From Pseudomonas arcuscaelestis (GTDB lineage: Bacteria; Pseudomonadota; Gammaproteobacteria; Pseudomonadales; Pseudomonadaceae), in contig NZ_JACOPV010000017.1 in assembly GCF_016881005.1 (NCBI RefSeq), positions 62,001 to 126,000 of the forward strand: a stretch of DNA of 64,000 bases, read 5' to 3'. Made by a program: the position numbers and the translations under genes. The number at the start of each line of letters is the position of its first letter. Position 1 is the first letter of the stretch. Shown piece after piece: positions 43,951-53,650 of this stretch. Under the pieces are notes generated by a model. That model did not search any database. It was given only the letters and a program-made list of their open reading frames with translations, and was not told where the DNA came from.

Positions 43951-45987
43951 TTAAAGGGCATTGATCAGCGTGGAGAAGATTTCCTGCGCCGCTTTGATGA
44001 TCTGCGACGAGGCCGTGTAGTACTGCTGATATTTGATCAGGTTGCCGGCTTCTTCATCGAGTTGGACGCCCGACAGCGAATCGCGCGAAGCCTTGGCCGA
44101 GGTGTGCAATGCGGTGGTTGAGTCCACATCCATCTGTGCCTGGGCGGTCTTGCCACCGACGTTCTCCACCAGTTTGCCGTAGGCGTCGGTGAGGCTGATG
44201 CCCTTGCCGTTGGCGCCGACTTCAACAGTGCCCTTGGTCTGCAGGTCGATCACTGCCTGGCCGTTGCGGTTGTTGTCCGAACCCGGGCCGGTCAGGGACA
44301 CAGTGTAGTTGTCACCTTCCTTGGGCGATCCGGACACGTCCATCTCGAAGGTGAACGTTTTCTGGTTACCGTTGCCATCGTTGATCGGTGCCCCGGTGGA
44401 ATCGATCATTGGTACCGAGAACTGCAGTTTGTTGGCTTGTCCTGGAATGATCGTACCGGCACCCAGGGTACCGCCCTGGGCATCGATCAGCTTGTAGGTC
44501 TGCGGGTTAGCTTTGTCATCACCAAACACCAACTTGACCGGTGTCGAATACTTCAGGCCGTTCTGCAGATCCAGGCGCTGGGCCGGATCATAGATGTCCA
44601 TCGACGAGGTCAGATTGGGCTGACCGATGATGCCGGTACCCTGGTTGCCCGACCCACTGGTGGCGGTAAGCGGTGACGCCAGCGCCAGGCGTTTGGGATC
44701 GGTAAGTACGGTATCCAGGTTGCTGGCGGCATTGCGCGTCGGGGTGATCTTGAAGCTGTCACCGGCACTCATGCCACCGCTATTGAGCTTGAGGGCGAAA
44801 CCATCGATCACCGGCGCCGGGTCGTCGGCAATGTCGAAGGTGCCCATGTCGGTACCCTCCGGCAGCTTCTTGACACTGTAGCCGGTGGCACTGGTAAAGG
44901 TCACTTGGTAATCGCTAGTGCTCAGCTTGCCGGTGTCCTTGATGACCACATCGAGCATACCGTTACCGGTGTTGCCGGCTTTGGCAATGCTGCGCTGGCT
45001 GATCAGTTCAGGGCTGTTGATGTTGTTGAACAGGGCGGCACCGAACTCGCCGTTCTTGTCGATCCCCTGGGCCAACTGACGGTTGATTTGATCAGCCATG
45101 ACCAGCGCCACACGCCCCAGTTCGTTGAGCGAGGGATCGAGAACTTCACTGCGATAACGCAGCAGACCGCCAATTTCGCCACCCTTGAGACTGGAAGTGA
45201 CATCCATAACCGTGGTGCCACGGTTGAGTTGGAGACTGACCCGGGTCGGGTCGTTCTTGCTCGGTACGGTCTCCAGGGTGTTGATGGTCTTGCCCATCAC
45301 CAACGGCTGGCCGTTCTCCAGGTAAATATCCAGATTGCCTTCACGCTCGACCACCTCGGTACCGACCAGCTGGGACAACTGACGCACCGCTTCGTTGCGC
45401 TGGTCGAGCAGGTCGTTCGGGGTACCTTGCATCTGCGAGATCTGGTCGTTGTACTGGGCGATGGTCGCCGACAACTTGTTGACCTGATCGGCCATCGACG
45501 ACAGGTTGCCATTGATGTTGCTGTTCTGTTCGTTGAGCTGGTTGGCGATGGTGTTAAAGCGCTTGCTCAGCGATTGCGCACTGGTCAGCAGCAACTGACG
45601 CGAAGCATCCTCGTTGGGCTTGGCGGCAGCACTTTGCATGGCAGTGAAGAAACTCTTCAAGGCGCCGGTAATACCGGTATCTGCGTCGGACAGCATGCTG
45701 TCGATCGGCGCAACCTGATTGAGATACGCCGCCGCATCACTGTTCAGCGAGGTCGTGGTACGCAACTGATTTTCAAGGTAGGCGTTATACACCCGGCGCA
45801 CATCGGACAGGGTCGTACCGGTACCGATAAACACGTTGCCGTTTTGCTGAGAGCCATTGGCCCGCTGCACGTTCTGCTGACGCGAATAACCGGCGACATC
45901 GGCATTGGTAATGTTGTTACCCGTGGTGTGCAGGCCCGACTGACTGGCGTTGAGCCCCGACATCCCGATGTTGATCAAACTCGCCAT
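43951..45987 (-). CDS. flgK: Hook-filament junction protein FlgK
   Basis: Hook-associated protein 1, 678 residues. The N-terminus SLINIGMSGLNASQSGLHTTGNNITNADV and the C-terminal rod-type motif (EEAGNLIKYQQYYTASSQIIKAAQEIFSTLINAL) are conserved; the middle carries several variable domains. It lies between flgJ and flgL and is exported after the FlhB switch. Confidence 0.97.
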   Translation of the reverse strand: MASLINIGMSGLNASQSGLHTTGNNITNADVAGYSRQQNVQRANGSQQNGNVFIGTGTTLSDVRRVYNAYLENQLRTTTSLNSDAAAYLNQVAPIDSMLSDADTGITGALKSFFTAMQSAAAKPNEDASRQLLLTSAQSLSKRFNTIANQLNEQNSNINGNLSSMADQVNKLSATIAQYNDQISQMQGTPNDLLDQRNEAVRQLSQLVGTEVVEREGNLDIYLENGQPLVMGKTINTLETVPSKNDPTRVSLQLNRGTTVMDVTSSLKGGEIGGLLRYRSEVLDPSLNELGRVALVMADQINRQLAQGIDKNGEFGAALFNNINSPELISQRSIAKAGNTGNGMLDVVIKDTGKLSTSDYQVTFTSATGYSVKKLPEGTDMGTFDIADDPAPVIDGFALKLNSGGMSAGDSFKITPTRNAASNLDTVLTDPKRLALASPLTATSGSGNQGTGIIGQPNLTSSMDIYDPAQRLDLQNGLKYSTPVKLVFGDDKANPQTYKLIDAQGGTLGAGTIIPGQANKLQFSVPMIDSTGAPINDGNGNQKTFTFEMDVSGSPKEGDNYTVSLTGPGSDNNRNGQAVIDLQTKGTVEVGANGKGISLTDAYGKLVENVGGKTAQAQMDVDSTTALHTSAKASRDSLSGVQLDEEAGNLIKYQQYYTASSQIIKAAQEIFSTLINAL

Positions 45988-45997
45988 GGTTCAAACC

Positions 45998-47197
45998 TTA
46001 TAGTTGCGTAGTGGTGCCAATCGCTGCGTAGCTTTCGTAGGATTTCATTTGCTTGGCGATCTGCGAGATTTTGCTCGCGTATTCCGGGTCGGTTGCGTAA
46101 CCGGCCCGCTGCAGCTCGCGTACAAACTGTTCCGGCTTATCGGCAGCCTTCACCGCTTCTTTATAGCGAGCGTTGTTTTGCAACAGGCTTACCAGATCAT
46201 GGAAACTGTCTTGATAGGAGTCGTAGGAGCGGAACGCCGCCGTCTCCTTGACGAACTGACCATCACGAAACTCGCTGGTGATCGCTCGCGCCTGGTCACC
46301 CTGCCAGTTACCGGTCGCCTTGATACCAAACAGGTTATGGCTGCTGCGCCCGTCATCCTGACGCATGACCGACTTGCCCCAGCCCGTCTCCAGAGCGGCC
46401 TGAGCCACCAGGTAACGTGGGTCGATACCAATACGCTTGGCGGCCTGCTCTGCCATCGGCAGCATGGTGGCGACAAAATCATCCGAAGAGCTGAAGGCAC
46501 GCTTGGCCGGCGCCAACGGTGGTTGAGCAATCGCGCGGCCGTAAATACGCAGGTTGCCCGGCGCGGCAAAGGCTTGTGCTGGCTGCCAGTCACCCTTGAC
46601 TACCGCATCGCCAGCCAGGGTTGCGCGCCCGGGTATCAGCGCGGCGTTGGTAGTAGCCGGCAGTCCACCTGCGGCTGGAACCAGGCCCGCCAACAAACGG
46701 TCGGTGAGCTTGCCTGGTAACGCCAGGCGCCGGGAGTTGAGCGCAGCCACGTCGTTACGCGTAACTGCCGTCTCCTGCACGCGCTCAGCTACGCCGACAG
46801 CCGTCGGGCCCAATGCCCGCGGCTGAACATCAAAGCGCGGGAACGGGCTGTTGTTTACCGGCGCCGCCTTCTGTTTGGACAGCTGGCGCATCAACACATC
46901 CTGCAAACCAATACCGCCGCCTTCACGAGACATGCTCACTGCCAATTGCTGGTCATACATCTGCTGGTATTGCTTGGTGGTTTCAGTATTGAGCGGGTTG
47001 TCCTTGGCGATTACATCGCTGGCCGAACGCATCGACTTGAGCATCTCGTTAAGAAACAAAGACTCGAATTCCTGAGCCACCTTGCGCAGGTTCGCGTCGC
47101 TATCGCGGTCACCGACCTTCAGCGAGTTGAGTCGATTGAGGTCGGTGTAGGCACCACTGTCAGCCATGGAGGCTAGCGAGTTTTTCGGCATATCCAT
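45998..47197 (-). CDS. flgJ: Peptidoglycan hydrolase and rod cap FlgJ
   Basis: Bifunctional protein of 399 residues. The N-terminal part (about 30-115) is the rod-binding domain (AQEFESLFLNEMLKSMRSA). The C-terminal part (about 230-390) is a glucosaminidase-like domain with the likely catalytic Glu in AQAALETGWGKSV, SHNLFGIKATGNW and FRSYDSYQDSFHDLV. It opens the peptidoglycan for the rod. The start at 47197 is the first of two ATGs. Confidence 0.95.
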   Translation of the reverse strand: MDMPKNSLASMADSGAYTDLNRLNSLKVGDRDSDANLRKVAQEFESLFLNEMLKSMRSASDVIAKDNPLNTETTKQYQQMYDQQLAVSMSREGGGIGLQDVLMRQLSKQKAAPVNNSPFPRFDVQPRALGPTAVGVAERVQETAVTRNDVAALNSRRLALPGKLTDRLLAGLVPAAGGLPATTNAALIPGRATLAGDAVVKGDWQPAQAFAAPGNLRIYGRAIAQPPLAPAKRAFSSSDDFVATMLPMAEQAAKRIGIDPRYLVAQAALETGWGKSVMRQDDGRSSHNLFGIKATGNWQGDQARAITSEFRDGQFVKETAAFRSYDSYQDSFHDLVSLLQNNARYKEAVKAADKPEQFVRELQRAGYATDPEYASKISQIAKQMKSYESYAAIGTTTQL

Positions 47198-47207
47198 TCG
47201 CCAGCCC

Positions 47208-48323
47208 TCAGATCACGATCAAGTCGGCTTGGAGCGCGCCGGCTTGTTTCAAGGCTTCGAGGATCGCCATCAGGTCACTCGGCGCCGCGCCAACCTGATT
47301 CACCGCACGAACAATTTCATCCAGCGTAGTGCCGGGGCCAAACTTGAACATCGGCTTGGCTTCTTGTTCCGCGTTTACCCGCGAGCGAGGTACCACTGCC
47401 GTCTGCCCGTTGGAGAACGGCCCAGGCTGACTGACGATCGGGTCTTCAGTGATGGTCACAGTCAGGCTGCCGTGAGTAACTGCCGCTGGCGACACCTTGA
47501 CGTTCTGACCAATGACGATGGTGCCGGTGCGCGAGTTGATGATGACCTTGGCGACCGCCTGGCCAGGGTCAATTTCCAGGTTCTCGAGAATCGACAAATA
47601 ATCGACACGCTGGCTAGGATCGAGCGGAGCGCTCACTCGCACCGAACCACCGTCCAGCGCCTGAGCGACGCCTGGACCGAGCAGCTCATTGACCTTATCG
47701 ACGACACGCTTAGCAGTGGTGAAGTCAGGACGATTGAGATTCAAGGTCAAGCTGTTGCCTTGATTGAAACCACTGGGCACTGCTCGCTCTACCGAGGCTC
47801 CACCGGGGATACGTCCAGCCGACGGCACGTTGACGGTAATTTTCGAACCGTCCCGCCCCTCGGCGTCAAAGCCACCGACCACCAGGTTACCCTGAGCGAT
47901 TGCATAGACGTTGCCATCGATACCTTTGAGTGGTGTCATCAACAAGCTACCACCACGCAAACTCTTGGAGTTACCGATCGAAGACACGGTGATATCCACC
48001 ACCTGCCCCGGCTTGGAGAAGGCTGGCAGGTCGGCATGCACCGAGACTGCCGCGACGTTCTTGAGCTGCACGTTACCCGAACCTGCCGGCACCTTGATAC
48101 CGAACTGGGACAGCATGTTGTTAAAGGTCTGCAACGTGAACGGCGTCTGGGTGGTTTGGTCACCCGTACCATTAAGCCCCACCACCAGGCCGTAACCAAT
48201 CAGCTGGTTGGTACGCACGCCCGAAATGCTGGCGATATCTTTGAGCCGTTCAGCTTGTGCGGCAAACGCAACAGACATCAAAAGCGCGGCGGTGATCAGC
48301 TGCTTGAAGTTGAACATGGTCAT
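47208..48323 (-). CDS. flgI: Flagellar P-ring protein FlgI
   Basis: P-ring subunit of 371 residues. The signal peptide (FKQLITAALLMSVAFAAQA) is followed by the family sequence RLKDIASISGVRTNQLIGYGLVVGLNGTGDQT. It ends GAAPSDLMAILEALKQAGALQADLIVI. The ring surrounds the rod in the peptidoglycan. An alternative ATG two codons later is possible. It lies 6 bp after flgH. Confidence 0.97.
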   Translation of the reverse strand: MTMFNFKQLITAALLMSVAFAAQAERLKDIASISGVRTNQLIGYGLVVGLNGTGDQTTQTPFTLQTFNNMLSQFGIKVPAGSGNVQLKNVAAVSVHADLPAFSKPGQVVDITVSSIGNSKSLRGGSLLMTPLKGIDGNVYAIAQGNLVVGGFDAEGRDGSKITVNVPSAGRIPGGASVERAVPSGFNQGNSLTLNLNRPDFTTAKRVVDKVNELLGPGVAQALDGGSVRVSAPLDPSQRVDYLSILENLEIDPGQAVAKVIINSRTGTIVIGQNVKVSPAAVTHGSLTVTITEDPIVSQPGPFSNGQTAVVPRSRVNAEQEAKPMFKFGPGTTLDEIVRAVNQVGAAPSDLMAILEALKQAGALQADLIVI

Positions 48324-48329
48324 CCGAAC

Positions 48330-49025
48330 CTAGAAAGGCCAAAGCGGGCTGATGAAGAAGCGGTCGAGCCAACCGGGCTGGCTGGCATCGGCAAACGAAC
48401 CGGTACCCGAGTAGGTAATGCGCGCGTCGGCTACACGGGTCGACGGTACGGTGTTGTCGGTGGCGATATCATCGGCGCGAATCATGCCGGCAATCCGCAC
48501 CAGTTCGTCACCGGTGTTGAGGGTCAGCCACTTCTCACCCCGTACAGCGATGATGCCGTTGGGCAGCACATCGGCAACGGTGACCGTGATCGAGCCGGTC
48601 AGGCTGTTGCCCTGCCCGGCTTTGCTATCGCCCTTGGTTGCACGGTCGCCACTGTAGCCGGCGCTCAGGCTCAGGTCGCCATCACTGAATGGGTTGTTGG
48701 TGGTCATCGAAGAGCCGAACAACGACGTCAGGCCGATATCGGCCTTGCTGTTCTTGGCGATCTGCGAGTTGGCATTCTTGCTGGCCTGGGTCCGCTCGTT
48801 GAGGGTGATGGTGATGATGTCACCAACCCGGAAGGCCTTGCGATCGCTGTACAGGTTCTGGTCGAAACCGGCCTGGTAGATAGAGCCGTTGTTGGCCGCT
48901 GCCGGCAAAGGCGTACGCGGCAGTACCGGCGCGTAGTACGGATCATTGGGCTTGGGCGTCGGCGCAACGCAGCCGGCCAGCACGCTGATCCCACTTAGGG
49001 CAAGTACGTAGAACAAACGACTCAT
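48330..49025 (-). CDS. flgH: Flagellar L-ring lipoprotein FlgH
   Basis: Outer-membrane ring lipoprotein of 231 residues with lipobox LAGC (Cys19) after a short signal peptide. Conserved features are SIYQAGFDQNLYSDRKAFRVGDIITITLNERTQASK and the C-terminus (GTGSFADASQPGWLDRFF). It sits between flgG and flgI. Confidence 0.97.
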   Translation of the reverse strand: MSRLFYVLALSGISVLAGCVAPTPKPNDPYYAPVLPRTPLPAAANNGSIYQAGFDQNLYSDRKAFRVGDIITITLNERTQASKNANSQIAKNSKADIGLTSLFGSSMTTNNPFSDGDLSLSAGYSGDRATKGDSKAGQGNSLTGSITVTVADVLPNGIIAVRGEKWLTLNTGDELVRIAGMIRADDIATDNTVPSTRVADARITYSGTGSFADASQPGWLDRFFISPLWPF

Positions 49026-49079
49026 GACTCTGACCTCACGGTGTAACAGGCGCTGTTGAAGCGACCTCGAAGACTTTAC

Positions 49080-49865
49080 TTACAGGTTCTGGGTAACGAA
49101 CGAGAGCATCTGGTCGGCGGTGGAAATGACCTTTGAGTTCATTTCATAGGCGCGCTGGGTGGTGATCATGTTGACCAGTTCTTCCACCGTGCTGACGTTG
49201 GAGTTCTCCAGGGTCTGCTGCTGAACCACACCGAAGCCGTTCAAACCCGGCGTACCCACATCCGGGGCACCGCTGGCAGCAGTTTCCAGGAACAGGTTGC
49301 CGCCCACCGCTTGCAGGCCTGCCGGGTTGATGAAGTCTGCAGTCTGGATATTGCCGATTACCTGCGCTGCAGGATTGCCCGCAGTAGTGATCGATACGGT
49401 GCCATCACGGCCTACGGTGAATGTCTGCGCTTCGGGTGGAACGACAATGGCCGGCTCAAGGGCAAAACCACTGGCGGTGACGATCTGACCATCGGAGTTC
49501 AGGTGGAAGGTGCCGTCACGCGTATAGGAAAGCGTACCGTCGGGCTGCAGAATCTGAAAGAAGCCGCGACCATCGACAGCCATGTCCAGGGGGTTCTCGG
49601 TAGTCTGCAGGCTACCGGCGTTGAAGCTTTTCTGCGTACCGACAATTCGCACACCAGTACCCAACTGCAGGCCCGAGGGCAGCTCGCTGTCCTGGGTCGA
49701 CTGGGCACCTGCCTGGCGACGGGTCTGGTAAAGCAGATCCTGGAACTCGGCACGGTCACGCTTGAAGCCGGTGGTCGAAACGTTGGCCAGGTTGTTCGAA
49801 ATGGTGGTCAGGTTCATGTCCTGGGCGGACAGACCGGTTTTACTGACCCAAAGAGCCGGAAGCAT
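49080..49865 (-). CDS. flgG: Distal rod protein FlgG
   Basis: Distal rod protein of 261 residues: start LPALWVSKTGLSAQDMNLTTISNNLANVSTTGFKR, end LENSNVSTVEELVNMITTQRAYEMNSKVISTADQMLSFVTQNL. It has the rod-family motifs and the usual length, and lies between flgF and flgH in the flgF-L operon. Confidence 0.97.
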   Translation of the reverse strand: MLPALWVSKTGLSAQDMNLTTISNNLANVSTTGFKRDRAEFQDLLYQTRRQAGAQSTQDSELPSGLQLGTGVRIVGTQKSFNAGSLQTTENPLDMAVDGRGFFQILQPDGTLSYTRDGTFHLNSDGQIVTASGFALEPAIVVPPEAQTFTVGRDGTVSITTAGNPAAQVIGNIQTADFINPAGLQAVGGNLFLETAASGAPDVGTPGLNGFGVVQQQTLENSNVSTVEELVNMITTQRAYEMNSKVISTADQMLSFVTQNL

Positions 49866-49910
49866 GCTGTTCTCCTCGCGCGCCTGTTTTACGGCGCTAC
49901 GTCTATGTAA

Positions 49911-50651
49911 TTAGCCGATCTGCAAAACCCGAGCCATGGCTTCATCGCCTTCTTTGGCCGTGGTCATCATTTTGATGTGCAGTTCAAATTGACGGGACAG
50001 CGCCAGCACCGAAGTCATTTCTTCGACGGCATTGACATTGCTGGTCTCCAGGAAGCCAGAGACCAGCTTGACGTTGGCGTCAGCCACTGCTGGCTGGCCA
50101 TTGCCCGTATGAATCAAACCGTCCAACCCTTTGGACATGGTCTTGAGATCGGGATTGACCATCTTGATCCGATCGACCTCAGCCATTACTCGTGGCCCCT
50201 CGCCCATAGCGCGAATGCTGATGGTGCCGTCTTCACCGACTTCGATCTTCTGCTCAGGCGGCACGGCAATCGGCCCACCGTTGCCCATGATTGGCATGCC
50301 ATTGCCAGCACGCAGAACACCCAAAGCATCAATGTTCATACTTGCGGTACGTACATAGGCTTCGCTGCCATCAGGTGCTTGCACGGCGATAAAACCATCA
50401 CCGCCAATAGCCACATCCAGGTCACGCCCGGTCTCCAGCATCGAGCCCGGCGAGAAATCTGTCGCAGGGCGCTCGGTCATGGCATAGGCTCGCGCCGGAA
50501 AGCTGTCGCCGAATACCGGCATCGAACGCGCCTGCTCCAGGTCACGCTGAAAACCGGTGGTGGAAATGTTCGCCAAGTTGTTGGCATGGGCCTTTTGCGC
50601 CAATGCGTTCTGGCTGGCACCGGTCATGGCCACGTACAGCATCTTATCCAC
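49911..50651 (-). CDS. flgF: Proximal rod protein FlgF
   Basis: Proximal rod protein of 246 residues (YVAMTGASQNALAQKAHANNLANISTTGFQRD; ending SNVNAVEEMTSVLALSRQFELHIKMMTTAKEGDEAMARVLQIG). It starts the operon of rod, ring and junction genes. A sigma-54 element lies about 60 bp upstream, consistent with FleR control of flgFGHIJKL in P. aeruginosa. Confidence 0.97.
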   Translation of the reverse strand: MDKMLYVAMTGASQNALAQKAHANNLANISTTGFQRDLEQARSMPVFGDSFPARAYAMTERPATDFSPGSMLETGRDLDVAIGGDGFIAVQAPDGSEAYVRTASMNIDALGVLRAGNGMPIMGNGGPIAVPPEQKIEVGEDGTISIRAMGEGPRVMAEVDRIKMVNPDLKTMSKGLDGLIHTGNGQPAVADANVKLVSGFLETSNVNAVEEMTSVLALSRQFELHIKMMTTAKEGDEAMARVLQIG

Positions 50652-50709
50652 AGCATTTCTCCCCTGCGCTGACGAACACTTGCCGCTCGCCGCTGCTTTG
50701 CCAGTGATA

Positions 50710-50727
50710 AAGCAAGTTTCAAACCAA
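50710..50727 (-). promoter_or_regulatory. Sigma-54 promoter for flgF operon
   Basis: The minus strand reads TTGGTTTGAAACTTGCTT, GG-N10-GC with TTGCTT at -12. The -24 is less ideal (TTGGTT instead of TTGGCA). Confidence 0.7.
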
Positions 50728-50841
50728 CTTTGCAGAAGTGGCTAAAAGCCCCGGCAGGCAAGGACTTACACCGCCACCCTCGAAGCAAGAACATAAAACG
50801 CTGTCGAGTTTACGGCGCCAACTTGCCGCAAGCGGCAAGAC

Positions 50842-51030
50842 TCAATAGTCGCGGCATCCGGGGTTATTGAAAGGGCCGGCAAAACGCTTCCAACCTTCCC
50901 CCGGTGAAAACTGCGCGCAAACCAGGCGCCCATCAACCTGGCTTTCCCAGCGATACCACGGCGCAGCATCAGCCTTGACCTGCGCCACCAGCAATGTCGT
51001 AAACAACGCCAACATCAATCGCCGCAACAT
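50842..51030 (-). CDS. Small secreted protein of unknown function
   Basis: A 62-residue protein between flgE and flgF. An N-terminal signal peptide (MLRRLMLALFTTLLVAQVKADA) precedes a short mature part with two cysteines and aromatic residues (APWYRWESQVDGRLVCAQFS, then NPGCRDY). The ATG at 51030 has AAGGG eight bases before it; the open frame to 51081 is not needed. I do not recognise a family. It lies after the flgE terminator, so it depends on read-through or an unseen promoter. A disulfide between the two Cys is possible. A GC-rich hairpin without a T-run follows. Confidence 0.65.
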   Translation of the reverse strand: MLRRLMLALFTTLLVAQVKADAAPWYRWESQVDGRLVCAQFSPGEGWKRFAGPFNNPGCRDY

Positions 51031-51045
51031 GATCGACACCCTTGA

Positions 51046-51075
51046 AATAAAAGACCCCTTCCGAAAAAGGGGTCT
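51046..51075 (-). terminator. Rho-independent terminator after flgE
   Basis: The stem AGACCCCTT pairs with AAGGGGTCT around a 6-base loop and is followed on the minus strand by TTTTAT, about 30 bp after the flgE stop. Confidence 0.85.
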
Positions 51076-51102
51076 ATCCACAATCAGCCAATCACACTGA
51101 CA

Positions 51103-52428
51103 TCAGGCCATCTGGATGATGGTCTGCATGATGGTGCTCTGGGTGGAGATGGTTTTGGCGTTTGCCTGATAATTACTCTGCGCCTTGATCAACTCGACCA
51201 ACTCGTTGGTCAGGTTGACGTTCGACGCCTCCAGCGAGTTAGAGGCGATAGCGCCCAAAGTACCGGTCTTAGGCGCGTCGATACCCGGGATACCCGAGGA
51301 GTAAGTCTCGGTCCAGCGCGTTCCACCCATAGGCTGCAAGCCCTGCTCATTGGCGAAGGATGCAATGGCAACCTGACCAATGGCGCGCGACTGCTGGTTG
51401 CTGAAGCTGGCAAACATGACGCCACTGGAGTCGATACTCAGACTCGACAGGATGCCGGTCGCATAACCATCCTGACTCTGCGACAGACGCGTAGTCGGGG
51501 TGTTATAGGAAGTGGTTTGAGTCATATCGATGGCAATACCACTGGCACTGGCTTCAGAACCATTGGAACCCCATACCGGCGGCTTCGCAGTGGCATCAGT
51601 AACAGTGGCAGGCACCCAGCCGGTCAGTTTGAAGACCTTGTTCACCACTTCGTAACCAGAACCAGCCGCACCAGCTGTCATGGTATCGACGCTACCATCG
51701 GGCTTGAAGCTGATAGTACCCTCCAGAGGCTCTGGTGGCTCCTGGGAAGGATCGAGCGGATTGCGACCATCGATCAGGGTGTAGGATTTCCACTCGTTGG
51801 TATCAGTCTTTACATAATACTGATCCATGACGTGCTCGTTACCCTGACTGTCATAGATCTTGGTAGCGAAGGTCTTGTTCCACGTAGAGTCGTCGGTTGG
51901 ATCAAACTTGGTGGTTGACGGAATAACCTTGTCCGACGAGTTCAGGTTAATGCCCTGATCGATGGAAGTTGTGGACTTTGGTGCCAGCGCCGATGTATCG
52001 ATCTTCAAGTCGGTCAGTACACCGTTGATGATCTTGCCATTCCCATCCACGCCGTAGCCACGCAGACGCAGGCCGTCAGCGGTGACCACGTAGTTGTCCT
52101 TGCTGGTCTGGAAGGCACCGGCGCGACTATAGCTGAGCGAGCCGTTATCGCTCAGGACAAAAAAGCCCTGCCCCTGAATACCCATATCCAACACGTTGCC
52201 GGTATTGGTGATTTCACCGTTGGTGAACTGCTGCGATACCGAAGCCAGACGAACACCGTTACCCACGGTCTGACTACCAACACCCAGCTTGTTCGCAGAA
52301 TAGACATCGGCGAATTCGGCGCGCGACGATTTGAAACCGGTGGTTGCAACGTTGGCAATGTTGTTGCCGGTCACGTCCAGTTGTTTATTGGCTGCATAGA
52401 GACCGCTAAGGCCGATATTGAATGACAT
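51103..52428 (-). CDS. flgE: Flagellar hook protein FlgE
   Basis: Hook subunit of 441 residues: N-terminal rod motif (FNIGLSGLYAANKQLDVTGNNIANVATTGFKSSR), a variable middle, and C-terminal motif (LEASNVNLTNELVELIKAQSNYQANAKTISTQSTIMQTIIQMA). An AAGGAG ribosome site precedes the ATG. It is followed by a terminator, so flgBCDE is a unit. Confidence 0.97.
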   Translation of the reverse strand: MSFNIGLSGLYAANKQLDVTGNNIANVATTGFKSSRAEFADVYSANKLGVGSQTVGNGVRLASVSQQFTNGEITNTGNVLDMGIQGQGFFVLSDNGSLSYSRAGAFQTSKDNYVVTADGLRLRGYGVDGNGKIINGVLTDLKIDTSALAPKSTTSIDQGINLNSSDKVIPSTTKFDPTDDSTWNKTFATKIYDSQGNEHVMDQYYVKTDTNEWKSYTLIDGRNPLDPSQEPPEPLEGTISFKPDGSVDTMTAGAAGSGYEVVNKVFKLTGWVPATVTDATAKPPVWGSNGSEASASGIAIDMTQTTSYNTPTTRLSQSQDGYATGILSSLSIDSSGVMFASFSNQQSRAIGQVAIASFANEQGLQPMGGTRWTETYSSGIPGIDAPKTGTLGAIASNSLEASNVNLTNELVELIKAQSNYQANAKTISTQSTIMQTIIQMA

Positions 52429-52458
52429 CTTTCACTCCTTGTGCCGCGTTAGCCGGCT

Positions 52459-53187
52459 CTATATACCGATAGTTTGGACTTTGGACAGCGCGATGCTGCC
52501 CAGGCCAGCAAGATTGAGCATCATCTCGCCGCCGGTCTGACTGATTGTGACGCTGCTGACCGTTGCCGGCAGCAGGGTGTACATATCCAGTTGCTTACCA
52601 TCAATGGTGGTCTTGGCGGCGAAGCTGTAAGTACCCGGGTCGACTTTCTCACCCTTGTCGTTGGTGCCATCCCAGACGAACGCGGCATTACCAGCCTTCT
52701 GCTCGCCCAGATCGATGGTTTTGACCACCTTCCCATCTTTGTCAGTGATGGTGACGGTGGCATTGCTCAACGATTGCGGCACAACCACCGAACCGTTGAA
52801 GCTCTTGGTGGTATCGACCACGGCCTTATCCGTCTGAACGATCACTGAGCGACCGACCAGGGACGAGGCCTGCAGCGCTTGGGACGACTTGTAGTTGCCA
52901 GAGATCGCAGTCACCGACTCATTGAGCGAGGTGATACCCTCCAGGCTGCTGAATTGAGCCAACTGGGCAACAAACTCGCTGTTGTCCTGCGGGTCCAGCG
53001 GGTTCTGGTTACGCATCTGGGTAACCAGCAACTGCAGGAACGCATCCTTGCCCAGCGCCTGATTGCCGGTCTTGCTGTTGGTTGCCGACGCAATGCCACT
53101 GCCATTGGTCTCACCAGACTTCTTCACCGACGCCTTGAGCACGTCGTTCAGGTTTACACCAGCGGTTGGATCGTTAACGGTTGCCAT
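52459..53187 (-). CDS. flgD: Hook capping protein FlgD
   Basis: Hook scaffold protein of 242 residues. The N-terminal secretion region includes DAFLQLLVTQMRNQNPLDPQDNSEFVAQLAQFSSLEGI, a family hallmark, and the C-terminus has the FlgD Ig-like and Tudor-like folds (FVWDGTNDKGEKVDPGTYSF). It lies between flgC and flgE. Confidence 0.97.
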   Translation of the reverse strand: MATVNDPTAGVNLNDVLKASVKKSGETNGSGIASATNSKTGNQALGKDAFLQLLVTQMRNQNPLDPQDNSEFVAQLAQFSSLEGITSLNESVTAISGNYKSSQALQASSLVGRSVIVQTDKAVVDTTKSFNGSVVVPQSLSNATVTITDKDGKVVKTIDLGEQKAGNAAFVWDGTNDKGEKVDPGTYSFAAKTTIDGKQLDMYTLLPATVSSVTISQTGGEMMLNLAGLGSIALSKVQTIGI

Positions 53188-53203
53188 TGGCTTAGTCCTT
53201 TTA

Positions 53204-53647
53204 TCACTGACCCAGGGTCAGGACCTTCTGCATCATGGTCTTGGCCGTATTCATCAGCTCGGCATTGGTCTGGAACGAGCGACTGGCAGAGATCATGTCG
53301 GCCATTTCCTCGACCACGTTGACGTTCGGGTAGTACACGTAACCGTCTTTGTTCGCTGCTGGATGGTTGGGTTCGTAGCGCGCCTCAAGGTTGCTTTGAT
53401 CCTCAACCACGCCGAGCACCTGAACACCTTGGCCTGCCTCGCCCTGATCCTGGAACAGCGACTGACCCACACCGCCCTGCGCTTGCTGGAAGGTGGTAGC
53501 AAAAACCGGATGACGGGCACGGTAGGTCTGATCAATGCTCGAAGAGACCGTCTCGGCGTTGGCAATGTTCGAAGCGACGGTATTCAGACGCGTGGTCTGG
53601 GCACTCATGCCGCTACCGGCAATGTTGAATACACTGGCGAGGGACAT
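53204..53647 (-). CDS. flgC: Proximal rod protein FlgC
   Basis: Rod protein of 147 residues (FNIAGSGMSAQTTRLNTVASNIANAETV; PNVNVVEEMADMISASRSFQTNAELMNTAKTMMQKVLTLGQ). It begins 3 bp after the flgB stop and precedes flgD. Length and both terminal helices match the family. Confidence 0.97.
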   Translation of the reverse strand: MSLASVFNIAGSGMSAQTTRLNTVASNIANAETVSSSIDQTYRARHPVFATTFQQAQGGVGQSLFQDQGEAGQGVQVLGVVEDQSNLEARYEPNHPAANKDGYVYYPNVNVVEEMADMISASRSFQTNAELMNTAKTMMQKVLTLGQ

Positions 53648-53650
53648 GAC

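Noticed and set aside
47166..48998. 610-codon plus-strand frame
   Set aside because: Antisense to flgI and flgH, which are unmistakable. It is Arg/His/Gly-rich without motifs.
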